A DNA stretch of 64,000 nucleotides from an uncultured Bacteroidota bacterium. Its GTDB lineage: Bacteria; Bacteroidota; Bacteroidia; Flavobacteriales; Flavobacteriaceae. The notes under the pieces are model-generated. The model did not search any database and had not been told where the DNA came from. It saw nothing but the letters and a program-made list of their open reading frames with translations. This document shows, piece after piece, positions 1-10,650 of the stretch. Each line of letters begins with the position of its first letter. Within the stretch, counting starts at the first letter, position 1. The position numbers and the translations under genes are program-made. Where the stretch lies: positions 1 through 64,000 of the forward strand of contig CACIHJ010000006.1 in the NCBI GenBank assembly GCA_902586435.1, read 5' to 3'.

Positions 1-1
1 T

Positions 2-856
2 AAGAATGACAGTATAATTACGGAAAAGTATTATAATGGATATAATGAAAACTCAGTAATTAATTCTTTTTCAATGGCTAAAACACTTATTTCTGTTAGT
101 CTGGCAAAAGCTATTGAACAAGGCCATATTAAAAGTCTAGATCAAAAAGTAATTGACTTTATTCCTGAACTAAAAGGTGAATTTGCGAGTGAAGTAACAG
201 TTGAAAACCTTATTGCAATGGAATCTGGAATGAAGTGGGTAGAGCCATCATTAAATCCATTTAGCGTTTTAGCTAAAACATATTTTGTTAAAGATATTAA
301 TAAGCTTATGCTTGAGCAACCTTATATCAATAAGCCTGGTATTAATTTTCATTATTCAAGTGGAAACACTCAGATACTTTCTCTTGTTATTGAGAGAGCA
401 ACTGGCCAAAAAATTTCAGACTACTTTTCAGAAAACTTTTGGAAAAAAATGAATGCAGAAAAAAATGCTATTTGGCAACTTGATAGTTTTGAGAGTGGAA
501 ATGCTAAAGCTTTTTGTTGCTTTTCTACAAATGCAAGAGATCTATCTCGAATGGGTAAGCTTTACATAAATAATGGTAATTGGAATGGAGAGCAGCTTGT
601 AAGCGAAAATTATATTAAAAATTCTTTAACACCAAGAGATACTTTAATTTACGGTCTTGGAGTTTGGATGACAAATTATAAGGGTTATCAAATTGGAATG
701 ATGCGAGGCCATCTTGGTCAATATGTTATGTTTATTCCTGAAAAAGATCTTATCATATCAAGATTCGGGAGACAATATATAGATAAAGGGGTAATTGAAA
801 TTACCGATGACACCTATGTATATATTGATGAGGCTTTAAGAATTTCTAATAACTAA
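2..856 (+). CDS. Serine hydrolase, beta-lactamase/PBP-like family, 5'-truncated by the window edge
   Basis: The frame is open from base 2 (KNDSIITEKYYNGYNENSVINSFSMAKTLISV...). The SxxK motif (SMAK) overlaps the ORF-track start, so ATG 74 is internal and not the true start. Confidence 0.8.
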   Translation, partial: KNDSIITEKYYNGYNENSVINSFSMAKTLISVSLAKAIEQGHIKSLDQKVIDFIPELKGEFASEVTVENLIAMESGMKWVEPSLNPFSVLAKTYFVKDINKLMLEQPYINKPGINFHYSSGNTQILSLVIERATGQKISDYFSENFWKKMNAEKNAIWQLDSFESGNAKAFCCFSTNARDLSRMGKLYINNGNWNGEQLVSENYIKNSLTPRDTLIYGLGVWMTNYKGYQIGMMRGHLGQYVMFIPEKDLIISRFGRQYIDKGVIEITDDTYVYIDEALRISNN

Positions 857-1614
857 ATTCTAAATTCTAATGCTACAGGGCAATGATCAGAATGAACTGC
901 CTTAGGAATTAAATATGCATTTTTTATATTCTTTCTAAGAGATTTAGACACCATATTGTAATCTATTCGCCAACCTTTATTGTTCTTTCTTGCACCAGCT
1001 CTATAACTCCACCAGCTATAGGAATGAGGAGACTTATCAATAAATCTAAATGAGTCGATAAATGATTCCCCCATGAAAGATGTTAACCAATCTCTTTCTT
1101 CTGGCAGGAAGCCAGAAACAGTTTTATTTCTTACTGGATCATGAATATCAATTTCTTTATGACAGATATTATAGTCTCCTGAAACAATTAGGTTTGGAAT
1201 TTTCTTGTTTAAATCATAAATGTATTTTTTAAAATCATCCATAAAATTGAACTTCAATCCAAGTCGTTTAATATTAGTTCCTGATGGGAGATATAAGCTA
1301 ATTACAGAAAAGTTTTTAAAATCTGCTCTAATCACTCTCCCTTCTTTATCAATATAATCAATCCCGGTTCCATATTCAACATGTAAAGGTTGAGTCTTTG
1401 AGAAAATTGCTACACCACTATATCCTTTTTTTTCTGCTGAAAACCAAAAGTGATTATATCCTATCTGATTAATTAGGTGTGTCTCAACTTGATCTTTGTT
1501 TGCCTTTGTTTCTTGGATACATATGATGTCAGGATCTTCATCTCTTATCCAGTCTAATAAACCTTTTTTAATAGCTGCCCTAATTCCATTAACATTGTAG
1601 CTTATTATTTTCAA
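853..1614 (-). CDS. xth: Exodeoxyribonuclease III
   Basis: MKIISYNVNGIRAAIKKGLLDWI...IICIQETKA...SGDYNICHKEIDI...SDHCPVALEF: classic ExoIII/AP endonuclease motifs. Confidence 0.93.
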   Translation of the reverse strand: MKIISYNVNGIRAAIKKGLLDWIRDEDPDIICIQETKANKDQVETHLINQIGYNHFWFSAEKKGYSGVAIFSKTQPLHVEYGTGIDYIDKEGRVIRADFKNFSVISLYLPSGTNIKRLGLKFNFMDDFKKYIYDLNKKIPNLIVSGDYNICHKEIDIHDPVRNKTVSGFLPEERDWLTSFMGESFIDSFRFIDKSPHSYSWWSYRAGARKNNKGWRIDYNMVSKSLRKNIKNAYLIPKAVHSDHCPVALEFRI

Positions 1615-3146
1615 TTATTAAGAAGATTATTTATTGTTAGTTCATCTTTAACAATATTGATCAGTTCATCTTTATTTATTCTTTTCTGTCCCATAGAGTC
1701 TCTATCTCTTAGTGTAAATGTATTATCTTCAAGAGTTTTATGGTCAATAGTAATGCAGTAAGGGGTTCCAATTGCATCCTGCCTGCGATACCTTCTTCCA
1801 ATTGCATCTTTCTCATCATAAGAAAGATTTACCTCTGAACTGAATTCATTTAATAATTCTTTTGCTATCTCTGGCAGACCATCTTTTTTTAGCAATGGCA
1901 ATACTGCTATTTTAACTGGGGCAATTTGTTTAGGAATCTTCAGGACAACTCTTGAAGAGCCATCTTCAAGATTTTCATTACTGTAAGAGCTTGACAATAC
2001 AGAAAGAAACATTCTATCTAAACCAATAGAAGTCTCTATAACAAATGGTGTATAGCTTTCATTTTTTTCTGTATCAAAATATTGAATTTTTTTTCCTGAT
2101 AGTTTTTCATGACTTTTTAAATCAAAATCTGTTCTAGAATGTATTCCCTCTAATTCTTTGAATCCAAAAGGGAACTTAAATTCAATATCAGAAGCAGCAT
2201 CAGCATAATGTGCAAGCTTTTCATGATCATGGAATCTATAATTATTTTTTTCTATTCCTAAACTAAGATGCCATTCCATTCTTTTTTCTTTCCAGTGTTT
2301 ATACCATTTATCTTGTGTTCCTGGTTTAATAAAAAATTGCATTTCCATTTGCTCAAATTCTCGCATTCTAAAAATAAATTGCCTAGCAACTATCTCATTT
2401 CTAAATGCCTTCCCAATTTGTGCGATTCCAAAAGGAATCTTCATTCTTGATGTCTTTTGTAAAGTCAAATAATTTAGAAAAATACCTTGAGCTGTCTCTG
2501 GCCTTAAGTATAATTCCATATTTGAATCACTTGAGGCACCCAAGTTAGTTTTGAACATTAAGTTAAATTGTCTTACCTCAGTCCAATTAGATGTTCCAGA
2601 TACTGGACACTTAATTTCTAATTCATTAATTAGATTTTCAATATCATTTAGATTATTATTCTTAAATCCATCTGCCATTCTTTCATTAATAGATTTAATT
2701 CTATCATTTAGCTCTAGCACTCTTTTATTAGTAGTTATAAATTCATTTTCGTCAAACTTATCACCAAATTTTTTCTTTGCTTTTAATACTTCTTTATTAA
2801 GTTTATTTCTTTGCTTCTCAAGATAGTCTTCGATTAATACATCAGCTCTATATCTTTTCTTTGAATCCTTATTGTCAATTAAAGGGTCGTTGAATGCTTC
2901 AACATGCCCTGATGCAATCCATGTTTTGGGATGCATGAAAATTGCAGAATCTACCCCTATGATATCTTGATTCATTTGAACCATTGATTTCCACCAATAC
3001 TCTCTAATATTATTCTTTAGTAATACACCATTATGAGCATAGTCATAAACAGCATTTAATCCTTCATATATCTCACTTGATGGAATAACAAATCCATATT
3101 CTTTTGAATGAGAAATAATTTTTTTTAAAGACTCTCCATCTTCCAT
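1611..3146 (-). CDS. glyS: Glycyl-tRNA synthetase, class II dimeric type
   Basis: YGFVIPSSEIYEGLNAVYDYAHNG, MFKTNLGASSDSNMELYLRPETAQGIFLNY, RNEIVARQFIFRMREFEQMEMQFF. The probable start is the internal Met (MEDGESLKK) at 3146 rather than 3200. Confidence 0.93.
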   Translation of the reverse strand: MEDGESLKKIISHSKEYGFVIPSSEIYEGLNAVYDYAHNGVLLKNNIREYWWKSMVQMNQDIIGVDSAIFMHPKTWIASGHVEAFNDPLIDNKDSKKRYRADVLIEDYLEKQRNKLNKEVLKAKKKFGDKFDENEFITTNKRVLELNDRIKSINERMADGFKNNNLNDIENLINELEIKCPVSGTSNWTEVRQFNLMFKTNLGASSDSNMELYLRPETAQGIFLNYLTLQKTSRMKIPFGIAQIGKAFRNEIVARQFIFRMREFEQMEMQFFIKPGTQDKWYKHWKEKRMEWHLSLGIEKNNYRFHDHEKLAHYADAASDIEFKFPFGFKELEGIHSRTDFDLKSHEKLSGKKIQYFDTEKNESYTPFVIETSIGLDRMFLSVLSSSYSNENLEDGSSRVVLKIPKQIAPVKIAVLPLLKKDGLPEIAKELLNEFSSEVNLSYDEKDAIGRRYRRQDAIGTPYCITIDHKTLEDNTFTLRDRDSMGQKRINKDELINIVKDELTINNLLNN

Positions 3147-3208
3147 GATTATGTAAAAATAGTTCTTTTTATATTTTAAATATGTTAATTTGTAAATCAA
3201 TTAGTTTA

Positions 3209-4840
3209 ATGAGATATTCTTTATACATAATGGTAATGATATTAATAGCAGGTTGTGCTAGAAGGTCTGCCCCTAGTGGTGGTCCAAAGGATTCAATCCC
3301 TCCTGTATTGGTTGCCTCAAATCCTAAAATAAATAGCGTCAACTTTAGTGCTGATGAAATTAGATTAACATTTGATGAATGGGTAGAACTAGATGGTTTA
3401 GATCAGCAGCTTATAATTTCTCCTCCTATCGAAAAGAATAAATACGAAATTAAACCTCTAAGCGGTGTAACAAAGAAACTATTTATAAGTTTTATTGATT
3501 CACTTCAAGAAAATACAACTTATACAATTAATTTTGGAAATAGTATTGTAGACAATAATGAGGGAAATAAAATGAACTTCTTTAGTTATACATTTTCTAC
3601 AGGACCAACTCTTGACTCATTATTTATAAAAGGGAATGTTGAAGATGCTTTTAATTTAGAAACTGATGAATATCTATCACTTCAACTATACAGAATTGAC
3701 AGCACATATAACGACTCTATCATATATAATCATCAACCAACATACCTTGCAAGCACTCTGGATACTACAGCATATAGATTTAAAAATTTAAGAGAGGGAA
3801 AATATATTTTAATTGCATTAAAAGATATGGGTAACGATTATATATTTAATCCATTATATGATAAAATTGGATACTATGACTCAATAGTTTCATTGCCTAA
3901 AGACTCAATAATTAATCTAAGGTTATTCGAAGAGGAGACCCCTTTAATTTGGGATAGACCTCATTTTATAAATTCTGAAAAAATTGGATTTGGATATTTT
4001 GGAAAGCTAGATTTAAGTAAAATCTCTTTAGTTTCTAAAATACCGGATAGCGTTGACTATCTTTTTAACAAAGAGAAAGATAAAGACACGATAAATTTCT
4101 GGTTATCAAATAATAGTATAGACTCACTAGAGTTCAAACTAAAAGAAATTGACACAATAAAGACCCTAACTGTTAAATTTGATAGTTCAAAAGATTCAAT
4201 AATTGACTCATTAGTGATATCAAAAATTACCGAGTCTGTAATAGGCTTAAAAGAAAATTTTAAATTATCCTCTAACCTACCAATAAGAGAAATTTCTGAT
4301 TCACTAATTTTTATAAGGAATATTGATTCAGTAATAATACCTTTCAAGTCATCTATAAATAATAATTTAGATGAGATTACTCTTGATTTTGATGTTAAGC
4401 CTCAAGATGATTATTCAATAGATATATTGCCTAATGCAATTATTGATCTTAGAGGTGGAACTAATGATACTTTAGATTATAGAGCTGTATCACAATCACT
4501 TGAAGATTATGGAAATGTTTACTTAAATGTTATAAGAGATTCTGAATCTGAATATATTCTTCATATGGTTAACTCCAATAATGAAATTGTTAGAAAATAT
4601 AATAGTATAAACCAAGATGGTATCTATAACTTCGAGCTAATAAAACCTGGAAAGTATATTTTCAGAATGATCAGAGACAATAATAAAAACAAAAAATGGG
4701 ACACTGGAAATTATCTAAAAAAAATACAACCTGAAGAGGTTTATTATTCAAGTTTTGAGTTGGAAATTAGGGCAAATTGGGACTTTAATGAGACACTTAA
4801 TTTAAATGAAGTTAAAATAGACTCAATTCAATCAAATTAA
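3209..4840 (+). CDS. Ig-like domain (SbsA-type) lipoprotein
   Basis: Lipobox ILIAGC followed by ARRSAPSGGPKDSIPPVLVASNPKINSVNFSADEIRLTFDEWVEL, typical of Bacteroidetes SbsA Ig-like lipoproteins. Start is likely MRYSLY at 3209. Confidence 0.75.
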   Translation: MRYSLYIMVMILIAGCARRSAPSGGPKDSIPPVLVASNPKINSVNFSADEIRLTFDEWVELDGLDQQLIISPPIEKNKYEIKPLSGVTKKLFISFIDSLQENTTYTINFGNSIVDNNEGNKMNFFSYTFSTGPTLDSLFIKGNVEDAFNLETDEYLSLQLYRIDSTYNDSIIYNHQPTYLASTLDTTAYRFKNLREGKYILIALKDMGNDYIFNPLYDKIGYYDSIVSLPKDSIINLRLFEEETPLIWDRPHFINSEKIGFGYFGKLDLSKISLVSKIPDSVDYLFNKEKDKDTINFWLSNNSIDSLEFKLKEIDTIKTLTVKFDSSKDSIIDSLVISKITESVIGLKENFKLSSNLPIREISDSLIFIRNIDSVIIPFKSSINNNLDEITLDFDVKPQDDYSIDILPNAIIDLRGGTNDTLDYRAVSQSLEDYGNVYLNVIRDSESEYILHMVNSNNEIVRKYNSINQDGIYNFELIKPGKYIFRMIRDNNKNKKWDTGNYLKKIQPEEVYYSSFELEIRANWDFNETLNLNEVKIDSIQSN

Positions 4841-4842
4841 TT

Positions 4843-6003
4843 ATGAAAAAAAATATTCTGATAATAGCATTTTTAATAAATTCAATAGCTTTAATCTCTC
4901 AAGAAGATTACTTCCCCCCAAAAGGGACGTGGGAAGTAAAAGAACCATCAGTTTTTGGAATAAATAATGAAAAAATTCAAACTGCGATAAAATATGCTGA
5001 GGATAGCCAAAATGATGGAGACTTTGATCTTAGAGTTGAGATTCTGAAAGGATTTGCATCAGAACCATATCATGAAATACTTGGTCCAACAAAAAAAAGA
5101 GGGCCGTCAAACGGATTAATTATTAAAGATGGATATATCGTTGGTTCATGGGGAGATACTAAAAGGGTTGATATGACTTTTAGTGTTACAAAGAGTTACT
5201 TGTCTGCTGTTACAGGTATTGCTATTGATAAAGGTTTAATTAAATCAGAAAAGGATAAAGTATCAAGATATATCTGGGATAAAACTTTTGATGGACAAAA
5301 AAATCAAAAAATTACATGGGAGCATCTTCTTAATCAATCATCTGATTGGAAAGGAAGTCTATGGGGAATTAATGACTGGGAGGATAGACCAAACCCAAAA
5401 TTAAATATTGATTCTTGGAGATCAGAAGCACAAAAAGAGCCAGGGACATATTATAAGTATAATGATGTTAGGGTTAATGTCCTTGCCTATTCATTATTAA
5501 ATATCTATAGAAAGTCATTACCTAAAGTTTTACAGCAAAATATTATGGACAAAATAGGAGCTTCTGATTCATGGAGATGGTATGGCTATGAAAATTCATG
5601 GGTAAATATTGATGGATATATGGTTCAATCTGTATCAGGAGGAGGACATAATGGAGGAGGTATATTTATCAACTCTGAAGATCATGCAAGATTTGGACTT
5701 CTTTATTTAAATAACGGATTATGGAATGGCAAAAGAATTATTTCTGAGGAATGGATAAAAAAATCTGTAACTTCTTCTTCTACAAATCCTGAATATGGCT
5801 ATATGTGGTGGGTAAATCATGAAGAGGGAGAAGACTATGCTACTTCTGATTGGAAAAATGTTCCAACTAACGTTTACTATGGAGCAGGATTTGGTGGAAA
5901 CTATATTGTTGTAATTCCAGATGAAAATATGGTAGTTGTTGCTAGATGGCTTGGAAGAGAAAGAATAGGAACTTTTATTCAAATGATTTTAGAATCAATT
6001 TAA
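4843..6003 (+). CDS. Serine hydrolase (beta-lactamase/PBP-like family), secreted
   Basis: Signal peptide and SVTKS (SxxK) motif; C-terminal half like other class C-like serine hydrolases (YGYMWWVNH...GAGFGGNYIVVIPDENMVVV). Confidence 0.82.
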   Translation: MKKNILIIAFLINSIALISQEDYFPPKGTWEVKEPSVFGINNEKIQTAIKYAEDSQNDGDFDLRVEILKGFASEPYHEILGPTKKRGPSNGLIIKDGYIVGSWGDTKRVDMTFSVTKSYLSAVTGIAIDKGLIKSEKDKVSRYIWDKTFDGQKNQKITWEHLLNQSSDWKGSLWGINDWEDRPNPKLNIDSWRSEAQKEPGTYYKYNDVRVNVLAYSLLNIYRKSLPKVLQQNIMDKIGASDSWRWYGYENSWVNIDGYMVQSVSGGGHNGGGIFINSEDHARFGLLYLNNGLWNGKRIISEEWIKKSVTSSSTNPEYGYMWWVNHEEGEDYATSDWKNVPTNVYYGAGFGGNYIVVIPDENMVVVARWLGRERIGTFIQMILESI

Positions 6004-6004
6004 A

Positions 6005-6745
6005 TTAAAGTTTCGCTTTTAAAAATTCTCTATTCATTTTTGCAATATTTTTTATAGAGATTCCTTTAGGACATTCAACCTCGCAGGCTCCAGTATTTGT
6101 ACAATTTCCAAAGCCTTCTTCATCCATTTTATTTACCATATTTAGTACTCTTTGATTCGCCTCCACTTGACCTTGTGGTAGATTTGAAAACTGCGAAACT
6201 TTTGCTGAAACAAATAACATTGCAGAGGCATTCTTACAAGTCGCAACGCAAGCCCCACAACCAATACAAGTAGCAGCATCAAAAGCACTATCTGCATCCT
6301 CTTTCTTGATAGGAATAGTATTTGCATCTTGAGTATTTCCAGAAGTATTTATACTAATATAACCTCCTGATTGCTGTATTCTATCAAATGCTGATCTATC
6401 TACAACTAGGTCTTTAATTATTGGGAATGAATTAGCTCTAAACGGTTCTATTGTAATAGTATCACCATCCTTAAATTTTCTCATATGAAGTTGGCAAGTA
6501 GTTATTCCTCTTTCAGGGCCATGAGGTCTTCCATTAATAAACAATGAGCAGCTTCCACAAATACCTTCTCTACAATCATGGTCAAATGAAACTGGATCAT
6601 TTCCTTCATAAATAAGCTTTTCATTTAATACATCTAACATTTCAAGGAAAGACATATCTGGAGAAATATCATTAATCTGATATTTAACAATTTTACCCTT
6701 TGATTTATTATTATTTTGACGCCAGATTTTTAAAAATAACTTCAT
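6005..6745 (-). CDS. sdhB: Succinate dehydrogenase / fumarate reductase iron-sulfur subunit
   Basis: [32 protein letters not shown] (2Fe-2S), [19 protein letters not shown] and [16 protein letters not shown] (Fe-S clusters). Confidence 0.95.
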   Translation of the reverse strand: MKLFLKIWRQNNNKSKGKIVKYQINDISPDMSFLEMLDVLNEKLIYEGNDPVSFDHDCREGICGSCSLFINGRPHGPERGITTCQLHMRKFKDGDTITIEPFRANSFPIIKDLVVDRSAFDRIQQSGGYISINTSGNTQDANTIPIKKEDADSAFDAATCIGCGACVATCKNASAMLFVSAKVSQFSNLPQGQVEANQRVLNMVNKMDEEGFGNCTNTGACEVECPKGISIKNIAKMNREFLKAKL

Positions 6746-6746
6746 A

Positions 6747-8246
6747 TTAATACTTTGCAGGTTTATTTTTTGTTATAGTTTTTAGTATAAAATCTCTAAG
6801 ATCCTGATTTGAATTTTTTAGATCTTCTCTCCTTAAATACATCATATGACCACTTTCATATCCCTTGAATGTAAATCTTTCATTTAACTTACCACTGGGA
6901 TCAACTTGTTGTATAGTATATTTTGCTGCAGAAAAAGTTGTTGCGCCATCATAATAACCGGACTGAATCAAAACATTTAGAAATGGGTTTTCTGCAATTG
7001 CTTCTCTAAAGTTTGCCCTAACTCTTAGATTATCAGAATTCCAAGGGCGTACAGATAAGTCACCTCTTGCCCAGGTATTATATTTTACATCTGTTTTAAA
7101 TTTTAAAACCTCATTAATATATGAATTTATAGCAGGTGTAAAAGCATGATCCCAAGAACTTAACTCTTGAGGATATTCAGGATACATTCCCGCATCTTTA
7201 CTATCAATTCCTTTATATCTAGAGTCAAGTCTTCCTATAGTAAATCCTTCATCCCTCAGCAATTCTTTCCAAAATAAGCCTGTTGAAATTTTTAGATTAT
7301 TATCAATTACCTCTTGATACTCAACTCCTGTTAAACTAGCAATTTTAGAGGCTAGCTCAGTTTTTTTTGTCTCATTCAAATATCCTCCTTTTGCAAGTGC
7401 AGGGAGTAATTCATTATAGGCAAAATCTTCAGAAATTTTAATTATATCTTCAAGGCTAGAAGATTGTAGAATATCATTAAGTTTATTATGATACCATGCA
7501 GTAGCAGTAAAGTACGGAAAATCTACAACCGGAAGTATTATACCCCCAGATTCATATCTTAACTCATAATCTGCTGGTGAAACAAGGACTACACCATTAA
7601 GGTACATCCATTGATTTTGTTGAAGTTCAGAAGCTAAAGCCATTACTCTGATACCCCCATAACTTTCTCCCACAAGATATTTAGGAGATTTCCATCTTTC
7701 AGTTCTACTTACAAAAGTACTCATCCATTCTGCTAAATATTTTGCATCTTGATTTACCCCAAAGAATTTATCAGTTGCTTCTTCTTTACTCATTTTTTTT
7801 AGAATTCTAGAGTACCCAATATTTATAGGGTTAACAAAAACTATATCTGCAACATCTAGTATCGAATATGGATTAGTTTTATAACCATATGGCTGAATTG
7901 GATACCCTTCATCATCAATTATTAGACTGTAAGGACCAGTATATCCCATGTGCATCCATATAGAAGCAGAACCTGGACCACCATTAAATGAGAATATGAG
8001 CGGCCTATTTGAATCATCATTAATATCCGTTCTTTTATAATAAGTGTAGTGAAGAGTTGCAATTACTTGTCCTTCAACATCCCAAATTGGTTGTGTTCCT
8101 ATCTGTGCAGAATAGTTAACCTTTTTATCTAATATGATGGTAGAGTGTTTGGTTATTTTAGAAGTATCTGCACTTATAATTCTCTCTTGAGAGAAGCTCC
8201 CTGTAGAGATTAACATTGTTATAAAAATCAAAAATTTATTTTTCAT
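6747..8246 (-). CDS. Serine carboxypeptidase-like protein (peptidase S10 family), secreted
   Basis: [37 protein letters not shown] (GESYG nucleophile), C-terminal [10 protein letters not shown]. Probable start MKNKFLIF at 8246 with signal peptide. Confidence 0.85.
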   Translation of the reverse strand: MKNKFLIFITMLISTGSFSQERIISADTSKITKHSTIILDKKVNYSAQIGTQPIWDVEGQVIATLHYTYYKRTDINDDSNRPLIFSFNGGPGSASIWMHMGYTGPYSLIIDDEGYPIQPYGYKTNPYSILDVADIVFVNPINIGYSRILKKMSKEEATDKFFGVNQDAKYLAEWMSTFVSRTERWKSPKYLVGESYGGIRVMALASELQQNQWMYLNGVVLVSPADYELRYESGGIILPVVDFPYFTATAWYHNKLNDILQSSSLEDIIKISEDFAYNELLPALAKGGYLNETKKTELASKIASLTGVEYQEVIDNNLKISTGLFWKELLRDEGFTIGRLDSRYKGIDSKDAGMYPEYPQELSSWDHAFTPAINSYINEVLKFKTDVKYNTWARGDLSVRPWNSDNLRVRANFREAIAENPFLNVLIQSGYYDGATTFSAAKYTIQQVDPSGKLNERFTFKGYESGHMMYLRREDLKNSNQDLRDFILKTITKNKPAKY

Positions 8247-8253
8247 AGTGTAT

Positions 8254-10596
8254 TTATTTATATGATCTTGTTTTAAGTTCAATATCTTCATACTTTAATT
8301 GCTCTTTATGTAAAGTAGCTTTTGAGGGGTCTCCTTTGTACTCCCAAGCAGAAACAAACTTGAAGTTTTTATCATCTCTTATCGCATCCCCTTCTTTTGT
8401 CTGATACTCTTCTCTAAAGTGACCACCACATGACTCTGTTCTCTCTAATGCATCTTTTGCAAATAATTCACCCAATTCTAAAAAATCTGAAACTCTTGTA
8501 GCTTTTGCTAAATGTTCATTATACTCTCCTATTCTTCCCGATACATTAACATTCTTATGAAAATCTTCTCTAAGTAATTGAATTTCTTTTATTGCTTCTT
8601 TTAAATCTTTTTCATTTCGAGACATCCCACATTTGTTCCACATTATTTTTCCCAGCTTTTTATGATAATAATCTACCGAATGTTTCCCTTTATTATTAAT
8701 TAACCTTTCCAATTGCTGACGAATATCTCTTTCACTATTTTCGAATTCAGAAGAATCAGTCTTTATTTCCCCTGTACTTATATCATTAGAAAGATAATCT
8801 CCAATTGTATATGGCAGAACAAAGTAACCATCCGCCAAACCTTGCATTAATGCTGAAGCTCCGAGCCTATTAGCACCATGGTCAGAGAAATTTGCTTCAC
8901 CAATGGCGAAACATCCTGGAATTGTAGTCATCAAGTTATAATCAACCCATACTCCACCCATCGTGTAATGAACGGCTGGGTATATTTTCATTGGAACCTT
9001 ATACGGATTTTCATCAACTATCTTTTCATACATTTGAAAAAGGTTACCATACTTTTGCTTAACAACTTTTTCTCCTAATTCAAAAATAATCTCATCAGAA
9101 GGACCATCTATGCCTTTAACTTTTGCTTTTTCCTTTCCATATCTAATAATAGAATGGGAAAAATCTAAAAATACAGCTTCCCCAGTCTTATTTACGCCAT
9201 ATCCTTTGTCACATCTCTCTTTTGCTGCTCTTGATGCAATATCTCTAGGAACAAGATTACCAAAAGCGGGATATCTTCTTTCTAAGTAGTAATCTCTTTT
9301 ATCTTCTGGAATATCTACAGGTGATAGTTTACCCTCTTGAACTAATTTTGCATCAGAAAGTTCTTTTGGAACCCAAATTCTTCCATCATTTCTTAGTGAC
9401 TCTGACATTAATGTTAGTTTGGACTGATAGTCTCCTGATACAGGTATACATGTTGGGTGAATTTGAGTAAAACAAGGATTAGCAAAAAATGCCCCTTTTT
9501 TATGAATTTTCCATGCAGCAGATACATTGCTTCCCATAGCATTTGTAGATAGATAAAAAATATTTCCATATCCTCCAGATGCAATTACAACAGCATGCGC
9601 TCCATGTCTTTCTAGTTTACCCGTTATTAAATTTCTAGCTATTATCCCCCTTGCCTTTCCATCAACTTTAACTATATCCATCATTTCATGACGGCTATAC
9701 ATTTTTATTTTACCTCTTGCAATTTGCCTATTCATAGCTGAATAAGCTCCTAAGAGTAATTGTTGACCTGTCTGTCCTTTAGCATAGAATGTTCTTGAAA
9801 CAAGAACACCACCAAATGATCTATTATCTAATAGGCCCCCATAATCTCTTGCAAATGGGACACCTTGGGCTACACACTGATCAATAATATTTCCTGATAC
9901 CTCAGCTAACCTATAAACATTAGCTTCTCTAGATCTGTAATCTCCACCCTTTATAGTGTCATAAAAAAGTCTATATATAGAATCCCCATCACCTTGATAA
10001 TTCTTTGCAGCATTAATTCCTCCTTGAGCAGCAATAGAGTGAGCTCTTCTTGGGGAATCTTGAAAACAAAAAGCCTTAACATTATAACCTAGTTCAGCAA
10101 GAGTAGCAGAAGCTGAGGCTCCAGCTAAACCTGTTCCTATAACAATTATATCAATATTCCTTTTATTGGAAGGACTCACTAGGTTAATACTACCTTTATG
10201 AGTAGTCCATTTATTAGCAAGAGGTCCATTTGGACTTTTAGAGTCAAGAGTTGATTTAGTATTTATATTTTTATTTCCATTAGAAATAACTTTGGAAACT
10301 TCTAATTCAATTTTTAATTTTTCAGGAGTTAATAGTTCATTAGTAGAATCATAGTTTCTAATTATTTTTTCAATTTTAGTTTTTAATGAACTAATCTTTT
10401 TATTTTTTGTCTTATAATTAGAATCTCCTTTTGTGACCTCTTTTGATTTAAAGTCCCAATCTTTTTGACTTATTTTTAAGCTACAAAAAACTTTAGTTCT
10501 TTTTTTATTTTTATGGTATATAAAAAATGGTGAAACGTAGTCTCCACCTCCATTTTTTTTATATTTAATATGCTTCTCTGTAAGATATAATCCCAT
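8254..10596 (-). CDS. sdhA: Succinate dehydrogenase flavoprotein subunit with an N-terminal extension resembling a tyrosine-recombinase Arm-type DNA-binding domain
   Basis: Residues ~121-785 of the ORF are a full-length SdhA ([16 protein letters not shown]...[59 protein letters not shown]). The preceding ~115 aa ([99 protein letters not shown]) resemble the N-terminus of Bacteroidetes integrases. The ORF-track start at 10611 is TTG; the first ATG is at 10596. Confidence 0.92.
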   Translation of the reverse strand: MGLYLTEKHIKYKKNGGGDYVSPFFIYHKNKKRTKVFCSLKISQKDWDFKSKEVTKGDSNYKTKNKKISSLKTKIEKIIRNYDSTNELLTPEKLKIELEVSKVISNGNKNINTKSTLDSKSPNGPLANKWTTHKGSINLVSPSNKRNIDIIVIGTGLAGASASATLAELGYNVKAFCFQDSPRRAHSIAAQGGINAAKNYQGDGDSIYRLFYDTIKGGDYRSREANVYRLAEVSGNIIDQCVAQGVPFARDYGGLLDNRSFGGVLVSRTFYAKGQTGQQLLLGAYSAMNRQIARGKIKMYSRHEMMDIVKVDGKARGIIARNLITGKLERHGAHAVVIASGGYGNIFYLSTNAMGSNVSAAWKIHKKGAFFANPCFTQIHPTCIPVSGDYQSKLTLMSESLRNDGRIWVPKELSDAKLVQEGKLSPVDIPEDKRDYYLERRYPAFGNLVPRDIASRAAKERCDKGYGVNKTGEAVFLDFSHSIIRYGKEKAKVKGIDGPSDEIIFELGEKVVKQKYGNLFQMYEKIVDENPYKVPMKIYPAVHYTMGGVWVDYNLMTTIPGCFAIGEANFSDHGANRLGASALMQGLADGYFVLPYTIGDYLSNDISTGEIKTDSSEFENSERDIRQQLERLINNKGKHSVDYYHKKLGKIMWNKCGMSRNEKDLKEAIKEIQLLREDFHKNVNVSGRIGEYNEHLAKATRVSDFLELGELFAKDALERTESCGGHFREEYQTKEGDAIRDDKNFKFVSAWEYKGDPSKATLHKEQLKYEDIELKTRSYK

Positions 10597-10650
10597 TGTG
10601 CAAAGATACAAATTAAAATTTATTTGTACCCCAAAAAGTGCCCCTATTTT

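Noticed and set aside
2268-2826. Plus-strand ORFs of 60 and 91 aa within glyS
   Set aside because: Antisense to a well-supported conserved gene; low-complexity translations with no recognisable family.
4057-4347. Minus-strand 96-aa ORF inside the SbsA-like lipoprotein
   Set aside because: Antisense shadow of a repetitive Ser/Asp-rich coding region.
6142-6327. 61-aa ORF in an alternate frame of sdhB
   Set aside because: Overlaps the Fe-S cysteine motifs of sdhB; a shadow frame with no independent support.
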